Program-made: the position numbers and the translations under genes
DNA from: Phycisphaeraceae bacterium
GTDB taxonomy: Bacteria > Planctomycetota > Phycisphaerae > Phycisphaerales > Zrk34
Length of the DNA: 57,825 nucleotides
Assembly: GCA_028282685.1 (NCBI GenBank)
Contig: JANQHK010000132.1
Location: 1-57,825, forward strand
Direction: 5' to 3'
The notes under the pieces: model-generated
What the model was told of the DNA's origin: nothing
What the model saw: the letters and a program-made list of their open reading frames with translations, nothing else
The model's database searches: none
In this document: positions 16,318 to 24,422 of the stretch, piece by piece
Layout of the letters: every line of letters starts with the position of its first letter
Position numbering within the stretch: position 1 is the first letter of the stretch

Positions 16318-17151
16318 ATGACCCGACGACGCAAACCACCCGCCCCGCGCGCGCTGACGCCGCGCTCCGCCGATCGCCATGCGCTGTATGAAGCATCGGT
16401 GCAACGCCCGGAGGTGATGATCGGCTTCATCGAGGATGTGGCGGAGCATCACGGCCTGACGCCGCGCGTCTTGCGCGAAGATTTCTGCGGGACGGCGAAC
16501 CTGGCGGCGCACTGGGCGGCTTCGGGGACGGACCGACGAGCGATCGGCATTGACCTCGACGCGCCGGTCCTCGACTGGGCCGAGCAGCACAACCGCGCAC
16601 CGCTGGGCGATGCGGGCAAACGGTTGCATTTGCTCTGCGACGATGTGCGGAACGTGCGCCGGCGCGGCGATGTGCTGGTTTCCCTGAACTTTTCCCATTT
16701 CATCTACAAGCGGCGCGAGACGTTGCGCCAATACCTCAGACATGCCTGGCGTTGTCTCAATCGTCCGGGCATGCTGATTCTCGACGCCTTCGGGGGCCCG
16801 GCATCCATCACGCCGGATATCGATCGCCGCAATTTCGCCAACTTCACCTATCTCTGGGAGCAGGCGGCGTTCAATCCCATCACCAGTGAAATCCTGTGCA
16901 AGATTCATTTCCAGTTCCCCAATGGCTCCATGCTGCGTGATGCATTCGTTTACGACTGGCGGCTGTGGTCGCTGCCGGAGCTGACCGAGTTGCTGCTGGA
17001 GGCGGGCTTCGACGATCTGGACATCTACTTCGAGTCGGAAGACGGATTCATAACCGAACTGGACCCGGGCGATTGCGACGCCTGGGTGGCGTACCTCGTT
17101 GCATACAAAACCTCACCACGGAGTTCACGGAGAACACCGAGAAGAAACTGA
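16318..17151 (+). CDS. class I SAM-dependent methyltransferase (paralogue B), C-terminus extended by a repeat
   Basis: This is a 277-residue paralogue of the divergent gene. It shows VLREDFCGTANLAAHW, DRRAIGIDLDAPVLDW, a DDVRN motif, FANFTYLWEQAAFNPITSE and PELTELLLEAGFDD. Its natural C-terminus should be near VAYLVAYK by comparison with paralogue A; the last residues (TSPRSSRRTPRRN) are translated from an intergenic CGGAG repeat. ATG 16318 is preferred over 16261, which would leave only 20 bases between divergent genes. The substrate is unknown. Confidence 0.8.
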   Translation: MTRRRKPPAPRALTPRSADRHALYEASVQRPEVMIGFIEDVAEHHGLTPRVLREDFCGTANLAAHWAASGTDRRAIGIDLDAPVLDWAEQHNRAPLGDAGKRLHLLCDDVRNVRRRGDVLVSLNFSHFIYKRRETLRQYLRHAWRCLNRPGMLILDAFGGPASITPDIDRRNFANFTYLWEQAAFNPITSEILCKIHFQFPNGSMLRDAFVYDWRLWSLPELTELLLEAGFDDLDIYFESEDGFITELDPGDCDAWVAYLVAYKTSPRSSRRTPRRN

Positions 17152-17204
17152 TTCTGTTTTCTCGTAATGTATTCCTCCGTGGTCTCCGTGTTCTCGGTGG
17201 TGAA
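17108..17204. repeat. inverted pair of CGGAG nonamer microrepeats
   Basis: The left run (CACCACGGAG, TTCACGGAG, AACACCGAG) and the right run (CTCCGTGG, TCTCCGTG, TTCTCGGTGGTG) are near inverse complements separated by about 38 bases, so RNA or single-stranded DNA could fold into a long imperfect hairpin. The left run is translated as the tail of the preceding methyltransferase. The right run ends six bases before rsmD. Confidence 0.65.
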
Positions 17205-17209
17205 TCGTC

Positions 17210-17782
17210 ATGCGGATTATTGCCGGTCAATATCGCGGGCGGAAGCTGCTGGGGCCGGCCGATGCGCAGACGACCCGGCCGATCACCGATCGTGTGAAAA
17301 CCGCACTGTTCGATCGGTTGGCGGCGGCGGACCGGCTGGCCGATGCCATCGCGCTCGATCTGTTCAGCGGGACCGGTTCGTTGGGTCTGGAGTGTCTCAG
17401 TCGCGGTGCGGCGTTTGTGGCGTTCGTCGATCGCGACCGGACCGCGCTGCAGCGCCTGAAAAAGAACATCGACGCAATCGGTGAAGCCGAACGCTCGGAT
17501 GTGCTGGCGGTCGATGCGCTCAGCAGTGCCGTCCTCGCCAAGTTGAAGCGGGACGACCTGTCCCTGATCTTCTGTGATCCGCCGTACCGTCTGATGACCG
17601 ATCCGGCTGCGGCCCAGCGTGTGGCGGAGCAACTGACGTTGTTGGCTGAGCGGTGTGCCCCGGATGCCGAACTCGTGCTGCGCACGCCCAAGCAAGCCGA
17701 ACTGCCCGAAATCGAGCGGTGGCGGTCGGCTCACCATTTCGTCTACGGCTCGATGACGCTGCATCATTACCACCGCGGTTGA
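17210..17782 (+). CDS. rsmD: 16S rRNA (guanine-N2)-methyltransferase RsmD
   Basis: This is a 190-residue enzyme expected to methylate G966 of 16S rRNA. It begins MRIIAGQYRGRKL, the usual RsmD start, followed by RPITDRVKTALFDRL. SAM motif I, DLFSGTGSLGLE, is near residue 50. The catalytic motif IV is FCDPPY near 123 (DPPY replacing the more common NPPY-like form, as is usual for RsmD). The length is normal. It lies upstream of the tRNA nucleotidyltransferase gene with a 59-base gap on the same strand. Confidence 0.93.
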   Translation: MRIIAGQYRGRKLLGPADAQTTRPITDRVKTALFDRLAAADRLADAIALDLFSGTGSLGLECLSRGAAFVAFVDRDRTALQRLKKNIDAIGEAERSDVLAVDALSSAVLAKLKRDDLSLIFCDPPYRLMTDPAAAQRVAEQLTLLAERCAPDAELVLRTPKQAELPEIERWRSAHHFVYGSMTLHHYHRG

Positions 17783-17841
17783 TTCTCGTGCCGTTGTCGC
17801 CGGGGTTTTCATCACCGTGCTGTAAGGTGATAATCCCTTTC

Positions 17842-19122
17842 ATGAGCGCCGCATCGAAACATCCCGCCGGACAGCAGCGCCAGGCGGCGGAGAAAGTCGT
17901 ACGGGTGTTGCAGGAAGCCGGGCACACCGCCTACTTCGCCGGGGGATGCGTGCGCGACATGCTGCTGGGACTGGAGCCGACCGATTACGACGTGGCCACC
18001 GAGGCGCGCCCCCCGCAGGTCTGCGAGCTGTTCCGCAGCACGCGCTTGGTGGGTGAGGCCTTCGGCGTGGTGCTGGTGCGATTGATGCAATGCGAGATCG
18101 AGGTCGCCACGTTTCGTACCGAGTGGGGTTATGCCGACGGCCGTCGGCCCGATCACGTCGATTTTTCCGATGCCGAGCACGACGCCCAACGCCGCGACTT
18201 CACGGTCAACGGCATGTTCTACGATCCGATCACCCGACAGGTGATCGATTACGTTGGCGGCCAGGCGGACCTGGAAGCGCGACTGATCCGCTGCATCGGC
18301 GATCCCGATGAGCGGTTTGACGAGGATTACCTGCGTCTGCTGCGCGCGGTGCGCTTCGCGGCGCGACTGGGATGGTCGATCGACGCCGACACGGCACAGG
18401 CCATCGGCGCCCACGGTCCCAAGCTGTCGCGGATCAGCCGCGAGCGTATTGCCGCGGAGGTGCAGATGATGCTCGAGCGCGACAGCCGCGCTGCGGCCGT
18501 GCGGCTTCTCAACCGCTTCGAGCTGGATGGCATCGTGCTCAACGAAGACCACCAGGACGAGGGGGCGGCCATCCTCGGCTCCCTGCCCCGCGAAGCCGAT
18601 TACGACTTGGCACTGGCGGCTTGGGCGCTGGACCGTCACCTGCACATCGACGATCCGATCCGTCTGACCGACGCTCTGCGTTCGTTGAAGGCGGTGCAGA
18701 TCGCTCGGCGGTGGCGGTCGGCCCTGATGCTGTCCAACACCCATACCGACCGTTTCCGGGCGCTGCTGCGGAAGCTGCCCGGCGTGCTGGACTGGCCTTC
18801 GCTCAACGTGGCCGAGCGAAAACGGCTGCTGGCCCGGACGGATTGGCAAAAATTGCGCCTGTTGGCCGGGATGTTGCCCGGGGTGGAGCGGGCGATCGAT
18901 CCGCAGGCGCTGGACGAGCAGGCCGCCCGACTGTTCGACGAAGGCGTGGCCCCCAAGCCCCTGATCACCGGGGACGACCTCGTCGCTGCCGGCTTCCAGC
19001 CCGGTCCCGCTTTCAAAACGATCCTCGACCGGGTCTACGACGCCCAACTCATGGCCCGGATCGCCACCGCCGAGCAGGCCCTGACCCTCGCCCGGCGGAT
19101 TGCCGAGCAGTTGCAGGAATAA
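17842..19122 (+). CDS. CCA tRNA nucleotidyltransferase / poly(A) polymerase family protein
   Basis: This is a 426-residue class II nucleotidyltransferase that would add or repair the 3' CCA of tRNAs. The N-terminal head has FAGGCVRDMLLG (residues 32-43) and the two metal-binding aspartates DYD at 48-50. RRDFTVNGM near 118-126 contributes base recognition, and DLEARLIRCIGDPDERFDEDYLRLLRAVRFAARLG matches the neck. Poly(A) polymerase cannot be excluded by sequence alone. ATG 17842 follows a gap after rsmD; the earlier in-frame start at 17653 lies inside rsmD and is rejected. Confidence 0.9.
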   Translation: MSAASKHPAGQQRQAAEKVVRVLQEAGHTAYFAGGCVRDMLLGLEPTDYDVATEARPPQVCELFRSTRLVGEAFGVVLVRLMQCEIEVATFRTEWGYADGRRPDHVDFSDAEHDAQRRDFTVNGMFYDPITRQVIDYVGGQADLEARLIRCIGDPDERFDEDYLRLLRAVRFAARLGWSIDADTAQAIGAHGPKLSRISRERIAAEVQMMLERDSRAAAVRLLNRFELDGIVLNEDHQDEGAAILGSLPREADYDLALAAWALDRHLHIDDPIRLTDALRSLKAVQIARRWRSALMLSNTHTDRFRALLRKLPGVLDWPSLNVAERKRLLARTDWQKLRLLAGMLPGVERAIDPQALDEQAARLFDEGVAPKPLITGDDLVAAGFQPGPAFKTILDRVYDAQLMARIATAEQALTLARRIAEQLQE

Positions 19123-19179
19123 CCGGGGTCGATCCGTGTTAACCCTTGCTCGCCCCGAATCGCCATAGCCGTTACAATC

Positions 19180-19398
19180 ATGAACAACGTCATGCGTTAC
19201 CTGTTACCGATACTTCTGATGTTGGTTTGTTTCGCGGTGGTGGGCTGCGAACAGGCCCTGTTTCCGGATAAATACCAGCGCACGCCGTACGAGCGATACG
19301 ATCGCTTCCACGGCCGGTACGCGCCCCGGACGCAACTCGATCCGTATGGCGAAGAACGCCCCGCACTTCGTGAGCGTTTGAGCCCCTACATCTATTGA
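19180..19398 (+). CDS. small lipoprotein
   Basis: This is a 72-residue protein with a lipoprotein signal: a hydrophobic stretch at residues 6-20 and a VVGC lipobox that places the acylated cysteine at 23. The mature part is about 50 residues, rich in Tyr, Arg and Pro, ending LSPYIY. It has no recognisable domain. It stands alone between the nucleotidyltransferase and an amidase gene. I am fairly sure it is translated, because the signal peptide is complete; its role is unknown. Confidence 0.65.
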   Translation: MNNVMRYLLPILLMLVCFAVVGCEQALFPDKYQRTPYERYDRFHGRYAPRTQLDPYGEERPALRERLSPYIY

Positions 19399-19538
19399 GC
19401 GGCGTCTTATCGGGCGAATGTTCAGGGAAGGTCACTTTTTCCGTGGAATATGAAAGTTTTTTATTGTCTGCGGCCGATTCAAAGGGAATAATGAACGGTA
19501 AGTCGTTTGTATTATAAGCTCACACAATTCTCGGTTTT

Positions 19539-20168
19539 ATGAATCAAGGACGTTCCGACAAGTCGAGCATGTTTGACCGGCGCACCCTGGTGGTGTTGAC
19601 CTGTCTGGTGGCCACGATGACCCTCACCAGCGCGCTGTTGCTGGTGCTGCAGCCCCGGCCGATCGCCCCGGTGGGCAATCTTTCCCTGGCCGTGCTTGAG
19701 TCCGAGCGGCAGGGTCTGGACGCGATCTACCGGATCGAGGCCGATCCCGCCCGGACCGGCTGGCGCTCGATCGTCGTTCACCATTCCGGCCAGTCGATGG
19801 GCAACGCCCAGATGCTCGGCAAGCTGCACCAGGAACTGGGCTACGGCGGGTTGGGTTGGCATTTTGTCATCGGCAACGGCGACGGAGCCAACGACGGCCT
19901 GATTGAAACCGGCTACCGCTGGACCCAACAGATCGACAGCGTTTATATCCCCCGGGCCATCTCGATTTGCCTGATCGGCAACGGCGATCGCAAGCCGCCC
20001 ACGCGTAATCAGGTGGAGCAATTGGTCCGCCTGGTGCATTCGCTTCAGAGGAAGCTTTCGATTCCCGCCCATCGGGTTTATTTGCACAGCGACCTGGCCG
20101 ACACCACCAGTCCCGGCCGGCTGTTTCCCATGGCGCGTCTTCACGAAGCGTTGATCGACCGGCCGTAA
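19539..20168 (+). CDS. membrane-anchored N-acetylmuramoyl-L-alanine amidase-fold protein
   Basis: This is a 209-residue protein with a membrane helix at about 16-37 and an extracytoplasmic amidase-2/PGRP-like domain. SIVVHHSGQSMGNAQML carries the first zinc-ligand-type histidine pair (81-82). GWHFVIGNG is the conserved strand, and HSDLADTTSPGRLFP near 185 matches the second motif, although the usual Cys-Pro-Gly is Ser-Pro-Gly. It probably cleaves or binds peptidoglycan stem peptides. The stop codon lies inside a perfect 9-bp hairpin. Confidence 0.82.
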   Translation: MNQGRSDKSSMFDRRTLVVLTCLVATMTLTSALLLVLQPRPIAPVGNLSLAVLESERQGLDAIYRIEADPARTGWRSIVVHHSGQSMGNAQMLGKLHQELGYGGLGWHFVIGNGDGANDGLIETGYRWTQQIDSVYIPRAISICLIGNGDRKPPTRNQVEQLVRLVHSLQRKLSIPAHRVYLHSDLADTTSPGRLFPMARLHEALIDRP

Positions 20169-20177
20169 ACGGCCGGT
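20158..20177 (+). terminator. hairpin spanning the amidase stop codon
   Basis: ACCGGCCGT (20158-20166) and ACGGCCGGT (20169-20177) form a perfect 9-bp stem with only AA between, so a few apical pairs must open. No U-tract follows, so it may stabilise the mRNA end rather than terminate transcription. The following stretch to 20397 shows no convincing gene. Confidence 0.35.
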
Positions 20178-20397
20178 TATTCCATCAGCATTTTCTCAGT
20201 TCGTCTGCGTGCCATACCGGCTTGCGCCGCATCGTGCCGGATTTTCATCATCATGACCTGCGATGCGGAGACAACTTGTTTTTGGTTTTTCTCAACGCCG
20301 CCCGTGGATGTCAACAGGTGGCTGGCAGAGTTACGTTGGACCGGCTATAGTTGGAGTTGGGACTACCGTGTATCGCGTGGATGGAAAGTTAAGTCGG

Positions 20398-21246
20398 ATG
20401 TCAGCGATTCATCGCATCGATAATTTTGAAGTGATCGATGTTCTGGGCCACGGCGCCAGCAGCACCATCTACGCTGTACAGGATTTGAGCAGCGGTCAGG
20501 TGTATGCGATCAAGCACGTCGTCCGAAAGGCGCCGGAAGACCAGCGTTTTGTCGATCAGGCGCTGAACGAACACGAAGTCTGCAATCAACTCGATCACCC
20601 GGTCCTGCGAAAAAGCCACCGCTTGATTCGGCGACGCAAGGTGTTGCGCGTCAGTGAGTTGCTGGTGCTGATGGAACTGGTGGATGGCGTGACGGTGGAA
20701 GCGCATCGCCCACAGGGTTTGCGGCGCATGTTGCTGACGTTCCTGGCCGTGACCGACGGTCTGAACGCGATGCACGGTATCGGCTATCTGCACTGCGACA
20801 TCAAGCCGAACAACATCCTCGTGGCGAACACCGGCGGGGTGAAGATCATCGACTTCGGCCAGTCCTGTCCGGTCAACACGATCAAGCAGCGCATCCAGGG
20901 CACGCCCGATTACATTTCACCGGAGCAGGTGCTCCGCCATCCGCTGACACCGCGCACCGATGTATTCAACCTGGGCGCGACGATGTACTGGTGCCTGACC
21001 GATCAATACGTGCCGACGCTCATTCCCAAGGACGACCGCATCGTTCCCAAGCACCAGGCCCAACTGCGGCCCGTGGTCGAATTGAATCCGAAGGTGCCCC
21101 CGTCCCTGTCGGCCCTGGTGATGCAGTGCCTGGAGTTTGAGCCGGCCAAGCGACCGGCCTCCATGAAGGAAATGCACGAGCGGCTGGAAATCGCACTGCG
21201 GCAGTTGGACAACGGCGGAACGCACGACCGCGCCAATACGGGGTGA
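20398..21246 (+). CDS. serine/threonine protein kinase, non-RD type
   Basis: This is a 282-residue Hanks-type kinase consisting of just a catalytic domain. The glycine loop is GHGASSTIYAV, the ATP-binding lysine is K39 (YAIKHV), the catalytic loop is HCDIKPNN near 132-139, and the metal motif is DFG at 152-154. SPEQVL replaces APE. The residue before the catalytic aspartate is Cys rather than Arg, so the enzyme is a non-RD kinase. No PASTA, WD40 or membrane segment is seen. ATG 20398 was chosen; an in-frame extension to 20263 adds an unlikely N-terminus. Confidence 0.85.
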   Translation: MSAIHRIDNFEVIDVLGHGASSTIYAVQDLSSGQVYAIKHVVRKAPEDQRFVDQALNEHEVCNQLDHPVLRKSHRLIRRRKVLRVSELLVLMELVDGVTVEAHRPQGLRRMLLTFLAVTDGLNAMHGIGYLHCDIKPNNILVANTGGVKIIDFGQSCPVNTIKQRIQGTPDYISPEQVLRHPLTPRTDVFNLGATMYWCLTDQYVPTLIPKDDRIVPKHQAQLRPVVELNPKVPPSLSALVMQCLEFEPAKRPASMKEMHERLEIALRQLDNGGTHDRANTG

Positions 21247-21300
21247 ACAGGCGTAGCAGGGCGACGGCCGCGAGACCGCTTCATATCGCCGATTGCAAAA

Positions 21301-23646
21301 TTACATCAACGCCACGGGATCGACGTCGACGGCCATGTGCGCATCGGACTTGATCAGTCCCTCTCGACGCGCCGCGCCCAACAAACGCTGCAACGCTGCT
21401 GCGTCTTCGGCAAGAATCTCGATCTGGCGGCGGTGGTGCCCGGCGATGCGCGCAATCGCAGGCGGGTGCGACGGACCGATCCGCGCCGCGGTTTCCTCCC
21501 GTTCATCCAGCTTTTGCAGCGCCGCGGCGAGGAGTCGGCCGGATTTTTCGCAAGACTCCATGTCCCGATGACGCAGCACCAGGCGCGCCATGCGCGAGGT
21601 GGGAGGCAGGCCATGCTCGGCGCGGTTGGCCAATTCCCATCGGGCGAATCCGGGGTAATCGTGTTGCGCGGCGAACCGGATGGCGGGATTGGTTGGATTG
21701 AAAGTCTGCACGATCACCCGTCCGCCCGCGCTCGATCGCCCGCTGCGCCCGGCCACCTGCGAGATCAGTTGAAAGGTCCGCTCGGAGGCGCGGAAATCGG
21801 GCAGGTTCAATGCCGTGTCGGCACTGATCACGCCCACCAGGCGCACGTTGGGAAAGTCCAGGCCCTTGGCGATCATCTGCGTACCCAGTAACAAGCGTGA
21901 TTGTCCGGAGCGAAACCGCTCCAGTGCCTCGTGGTAGTCGGCGCCGCTGCGCATTGCGTCGGAATCCATTCGTAAGGCCGGGGTGTCGGGAAACTTGGCC
22001 GCCAGCTCCTGCTCGACGCGCTGCGTGCCCAAACCGAAAACCGTGACCTTCTTCCCGCACACCTGACAGAGACGCGGCAAGCGGTTTTCAAATCCGCAGT
22101 AATGGCATCGCACCAACCCGCCCGTGGGAATCTTTGCGTGCAGGTGGTAGACCATTTGCGCATCGCAGTGATCGCAGTGCATCATCCAGCCGCACTGGTG
22201 ATCGGGACAGGCGATCCAGTTGGCGTAACCGCGCCGATTCAACAGGAGCATGGCCTGGCCGCCGTCGTCGAGCGTCTGGTGCAGGGCCTGCTCCAGGTGC
22301 AGGGACAGCAGGTGCACTCCGGCGCCTTTGCCGGCCGTGGCGCGATAGCGTCGTTGGCGTTCGCCGGTCATGTCGACGATCTCGACCTTCGGCAGCCGTT
22401 GTTCGGCGACGCGCCGCGGCAGCTCGAGCAGACGGTAGGTTCGATGCTGGGTGGCGTTGCAATAACTTTCCAGTGAAGGCGTGGCCGAGCCGATCACCAG
22501 CGGAATACCCAGCATCTGCGCTCTTTTAATTGCGACATCGCGCCCGTGGTAGCGCGGCAGTTGATCCTGCTTGTAACTGGTGTCGTGCTCTTCGTCGACG
22601 ACGATCAATCCCAGCTTTTGCGCCGGGGCGAACACCGCCGATCGCGCTCCGACAATCACGCGCGCTTTGCCGTCGCGAATCGCGCGCCACTGGGCGTGAC
22701 GTTGCGAGGCCGTCAGCCCCGAGTGGAGCACCGCCACCTCCACACGCTTGCCGAACCGCCCGATGAAGCGTCCGCAGGTCTGCGGCGTCAGGGCGATCTC
22801 CGGAACCAGCACCACCGCCGATCCGCCTTGCTCGACGATCGGCTCGATCGCGCGCATGTAGACTTCGGTCTTGCCGCTGCCCGTCACGCCGTGCAAAAGC
22901 TGGACGGAGAAACCTTCGGTCAGCGATGCGGTTACGGCCTCGACGGCGCGGCGTTGATCGTCGTTGAGATCGAAATCGCGCGGCGGTTCGATGTCCCGGT
23001 CGGCCCAGAGCGCGCGCACTTGATGCGATTCCACCGTGCGGAGCAGGCCCTTGTCGACCAGCCGGCGCACCGGCCCGGCGGTTTTGGCCCCGGCGTGGTG
23101 GGCCAGGTCTTTCATGTCGATGGGCATCTTGCCCACGGCGGCCAGTTGCAGGGCCGTGGTTAACACGTCGCGCTGCTTGGCCGGCAGCTTGTGTTGTTTG
23201 AGAAACTCCGAAAGTGCATTCTCGGGAATCGGTTCGCTGGGTTCGACAAGCATTCGCCGCTGCAATCCCACGCCGTGCTTCACCGCCGCCGGCAGCATGG
23301 TCTGCAACACCATCCCCAACGGGCAGCAGTAATACTGCGCGATCCATTGAGCCAGTTCCATCAGGTCGGACGGCAGATTAGCCGCGGCTTCGTCGCGCGA
23401 GGCGACGGATTTGATTTTCGCGGTGTCGAATTCCGTGCGGTCCTGAACGGACAGAACGTAAGCGGCCGTGGGGCGGTTGCCCCGGCCCAGCGGCACGATC
23501 ACGCGGTCCCCGGCTCGCAGGTCCGCCAGTTCCCCGGGAATGGCGTAGGTCAGCCCGGCGTCGCTGTCCAGTCCCCGCTCGGGCGCCACCACCGCGTATT
23601 TCCCACTCGGGGTGGGGCGGGAATCGGGTTCAAACAGGCCGTTCAT
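21301..23646 (-). CDS. priA: primosomal protein N' (replication restart helicase PriA)
   Basis: This is a 781-residue superfamily 2 helicase that reloads the replisome at stalled forks. It has an N-terminal DNA-binding region, Walker A GVTGSGKTEVYM near 252-263, DEEH near 348 with the aromatic-rich SYKQDQLPRYHGRDVA loop, and a zinc-binding cluster of paired cysteines (CPDHQC, CDHC, CHYC, CQVC) near 480-540 inserted between the helicase lobes. Motif V/VI residues include GTQMIAKGLDFPNV and QVAGRSGR. ATG 23646 fits the family start; the extension to 23754 is rejected. It is convergent with the kinase gene. Confidence 0.95.
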   Translation of the reverse strand: MNGLFEPDSRPTPSGKYAVVAPERGLDSDAGLTYAIPGELADLRAGDRVIVPLGRGNRPTAAYVLSVQDRTEFDTAKIKSVASRDEAAANLPSDLMELAQWIAQYYCCPLGMVLQTMLPAAVKHGVGLQRRMLVEPSEPIPENALSEFLKQHKLPAKQRDVLTTALQLAAVGKMPIDMKDLAHHAGAKTAGPVRRLVDKGLLRTVESHQVRALWADRDIEPPRDFDLNDDQRRAVEAVTASLTEGFSVQLLHGVTGSGKTEVYMRAIEPIVEQGGSAVVLVPEIALTPQTCGRFIGRFGKRVEVAVLHSGLTASQRHAQWRAIRDGKARVIVGARSAVFAPAQKLGLIVVDEEHDTSYKQDQLPRYHGRDVAIKRAQMLGIPLVIGSATPSLESYCNATQHRTYRLLELPRRVAEQRLPKVEIVDMTGERQRRYRATAGKGAGVHLLSLHLEQALHQTLDDGGQAMLLLNRRGYANWIACPDHQCGWMMHCDHCDAQMVYHLHAKIPTGGLVRCHYCGFENRLPRLCQVCGKKVTVFGLGTQRVEQELAAKFPDTPALRMDSDAMRSGADYHEALERFRSGQSRLLLGTQMIAKGLDFPNVRLVGVISADTALNLPDFRASERTFQLISQVAGRSGRSSAGGRVIVQTFNPTNPAIRFAAQHDYPGFARWELANRAEHGLPPTSRMARLVLRHRDMESCEKSGRLLAAALQKLDEREETAARIGPSHPPAIARIAGHHRRQIEILAEDAAALQRLLGAARREGLIKSDAHMAVDVDPVALM

Positions 23647-23741
23647 CACTTCCAGTATCACCGGGCTGCGTGGGATGGACAAACCCGGCATGCCGTTTTT
23701 ACAATGCGCTTGTAATTTCACCCCTCCCAGGAGAATGCACC

Positions 23742-24290
23742 ATGAAGAGCACACTCACCTGCCTGACGTTCGCCGCGCTGTTGCTGGGCATGTTCGTCGG
23801 TTGCGAGACCGCCCCGAAAACCGCCGCAGAAAAGGGCAGCTTGGAATACGATGCCAAGCTCACCGTCGCCCGTTTCAAGGATACTGATCCGTCCATGGAT
23901 CCGCGTTTTGAGAACGCCTACGGCTACGCCGTCTTTCCCCGCGTTGCCAAGGGCGGAGCCATTGTCGGTGGAGCTCACGGACGCGGTGTGCTCTACGAGA
24001 AGGGTCGCATGGTCGGCTACTGCGATCTGACGCAGGGCACCTTCGGTCTGCAACTGGGCGGTCAGTCCTACAGCGAACTGATCTTCTTCAAGGACAAGTT
24101 GGCGGTTGAGGAGTTCAAGCGCGGTGATTTTGCCCTGGCCGCACAGGCCTCCGCGGTGGCCGCCAAAGCAGGCGCTTCGGCCGATGCCGATTACGAGCAC
24201 GGCGTGATCGTCTTCACGATGGTCCGCGGCGGACTGATGGCCGAGGCCTCCGTCGGCGGTCAGCAGTTCACCTACGAAGCGAAAAAGTAA
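23742..24290 (+). CDS. SYLF/YSC84-domain lipoprotein
   Basis: This is a 182-residue protein with a lipoprotein signal (hydrophobic residues 8-20, lipobox VGC with Cys at 21). The mature domain has the SYLF pattern: YGYAVFPRVAKGGAIVGGAHG, then GMVGYCDLTQGTFGLQLGGQSYSE-type strands, and VFTMVRGGLMAEASVGGQ near the end. SYLF domains bind lipids in eukaryotes; bacterial members are mostly uncharacterised envelope proteins. AGGAGA precedes ATG 23742. A strong terminator follows. Confidence 0.85.
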   Translation: MKSTLTCLTFAALLLGMFVGCETAPKTAAEKGSLEYDAKLTVARFKDTDPSMDPRFENAYGYAVFPRVAKGGAIVGGAHGRGVLYEKGRMVGYCDLTQGTFGLQLGGQSYSELIFFKDKLAVEEFKRGDFALAAQASAVAAKAGASADADYEHGVIVFTMVRGGLMAEASVGGQQFTYEAKK

Positions 24291-24327
24291 ACGACGTTCG
24301 CGTCGTCAGGATCGAGCGTAAACGACA

Positions 24328-24358
24328 CCGCGGCCGGCGAGTCCGGCCGTGGTTTCTT
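24328..24358 (+). terminator. intrinsic terminator after the SYLF lipoprotein gene
   Basis: CCGCGGCCGG and CCGGCCGTGG form a 10-bp stem with one G-U pair and a five-base loop, followed by TTTCTT. It lies 37 bases after the stop codon. Confidence 0.7.
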
Positions 24359-24422
24359 GCGCAGCGTTATATCGCCGAGTATCGTTCGGTCGCGGTTGGT
24401 GGTGGGTGAAGTGGAGAGCCGC

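Noticed and set aside
20315-20345. Sigma-54-like promoter before the protein kinase
   Set aside because: TGGCAG and TTGG are present, but the spacing and the GC element do not match the consensus.
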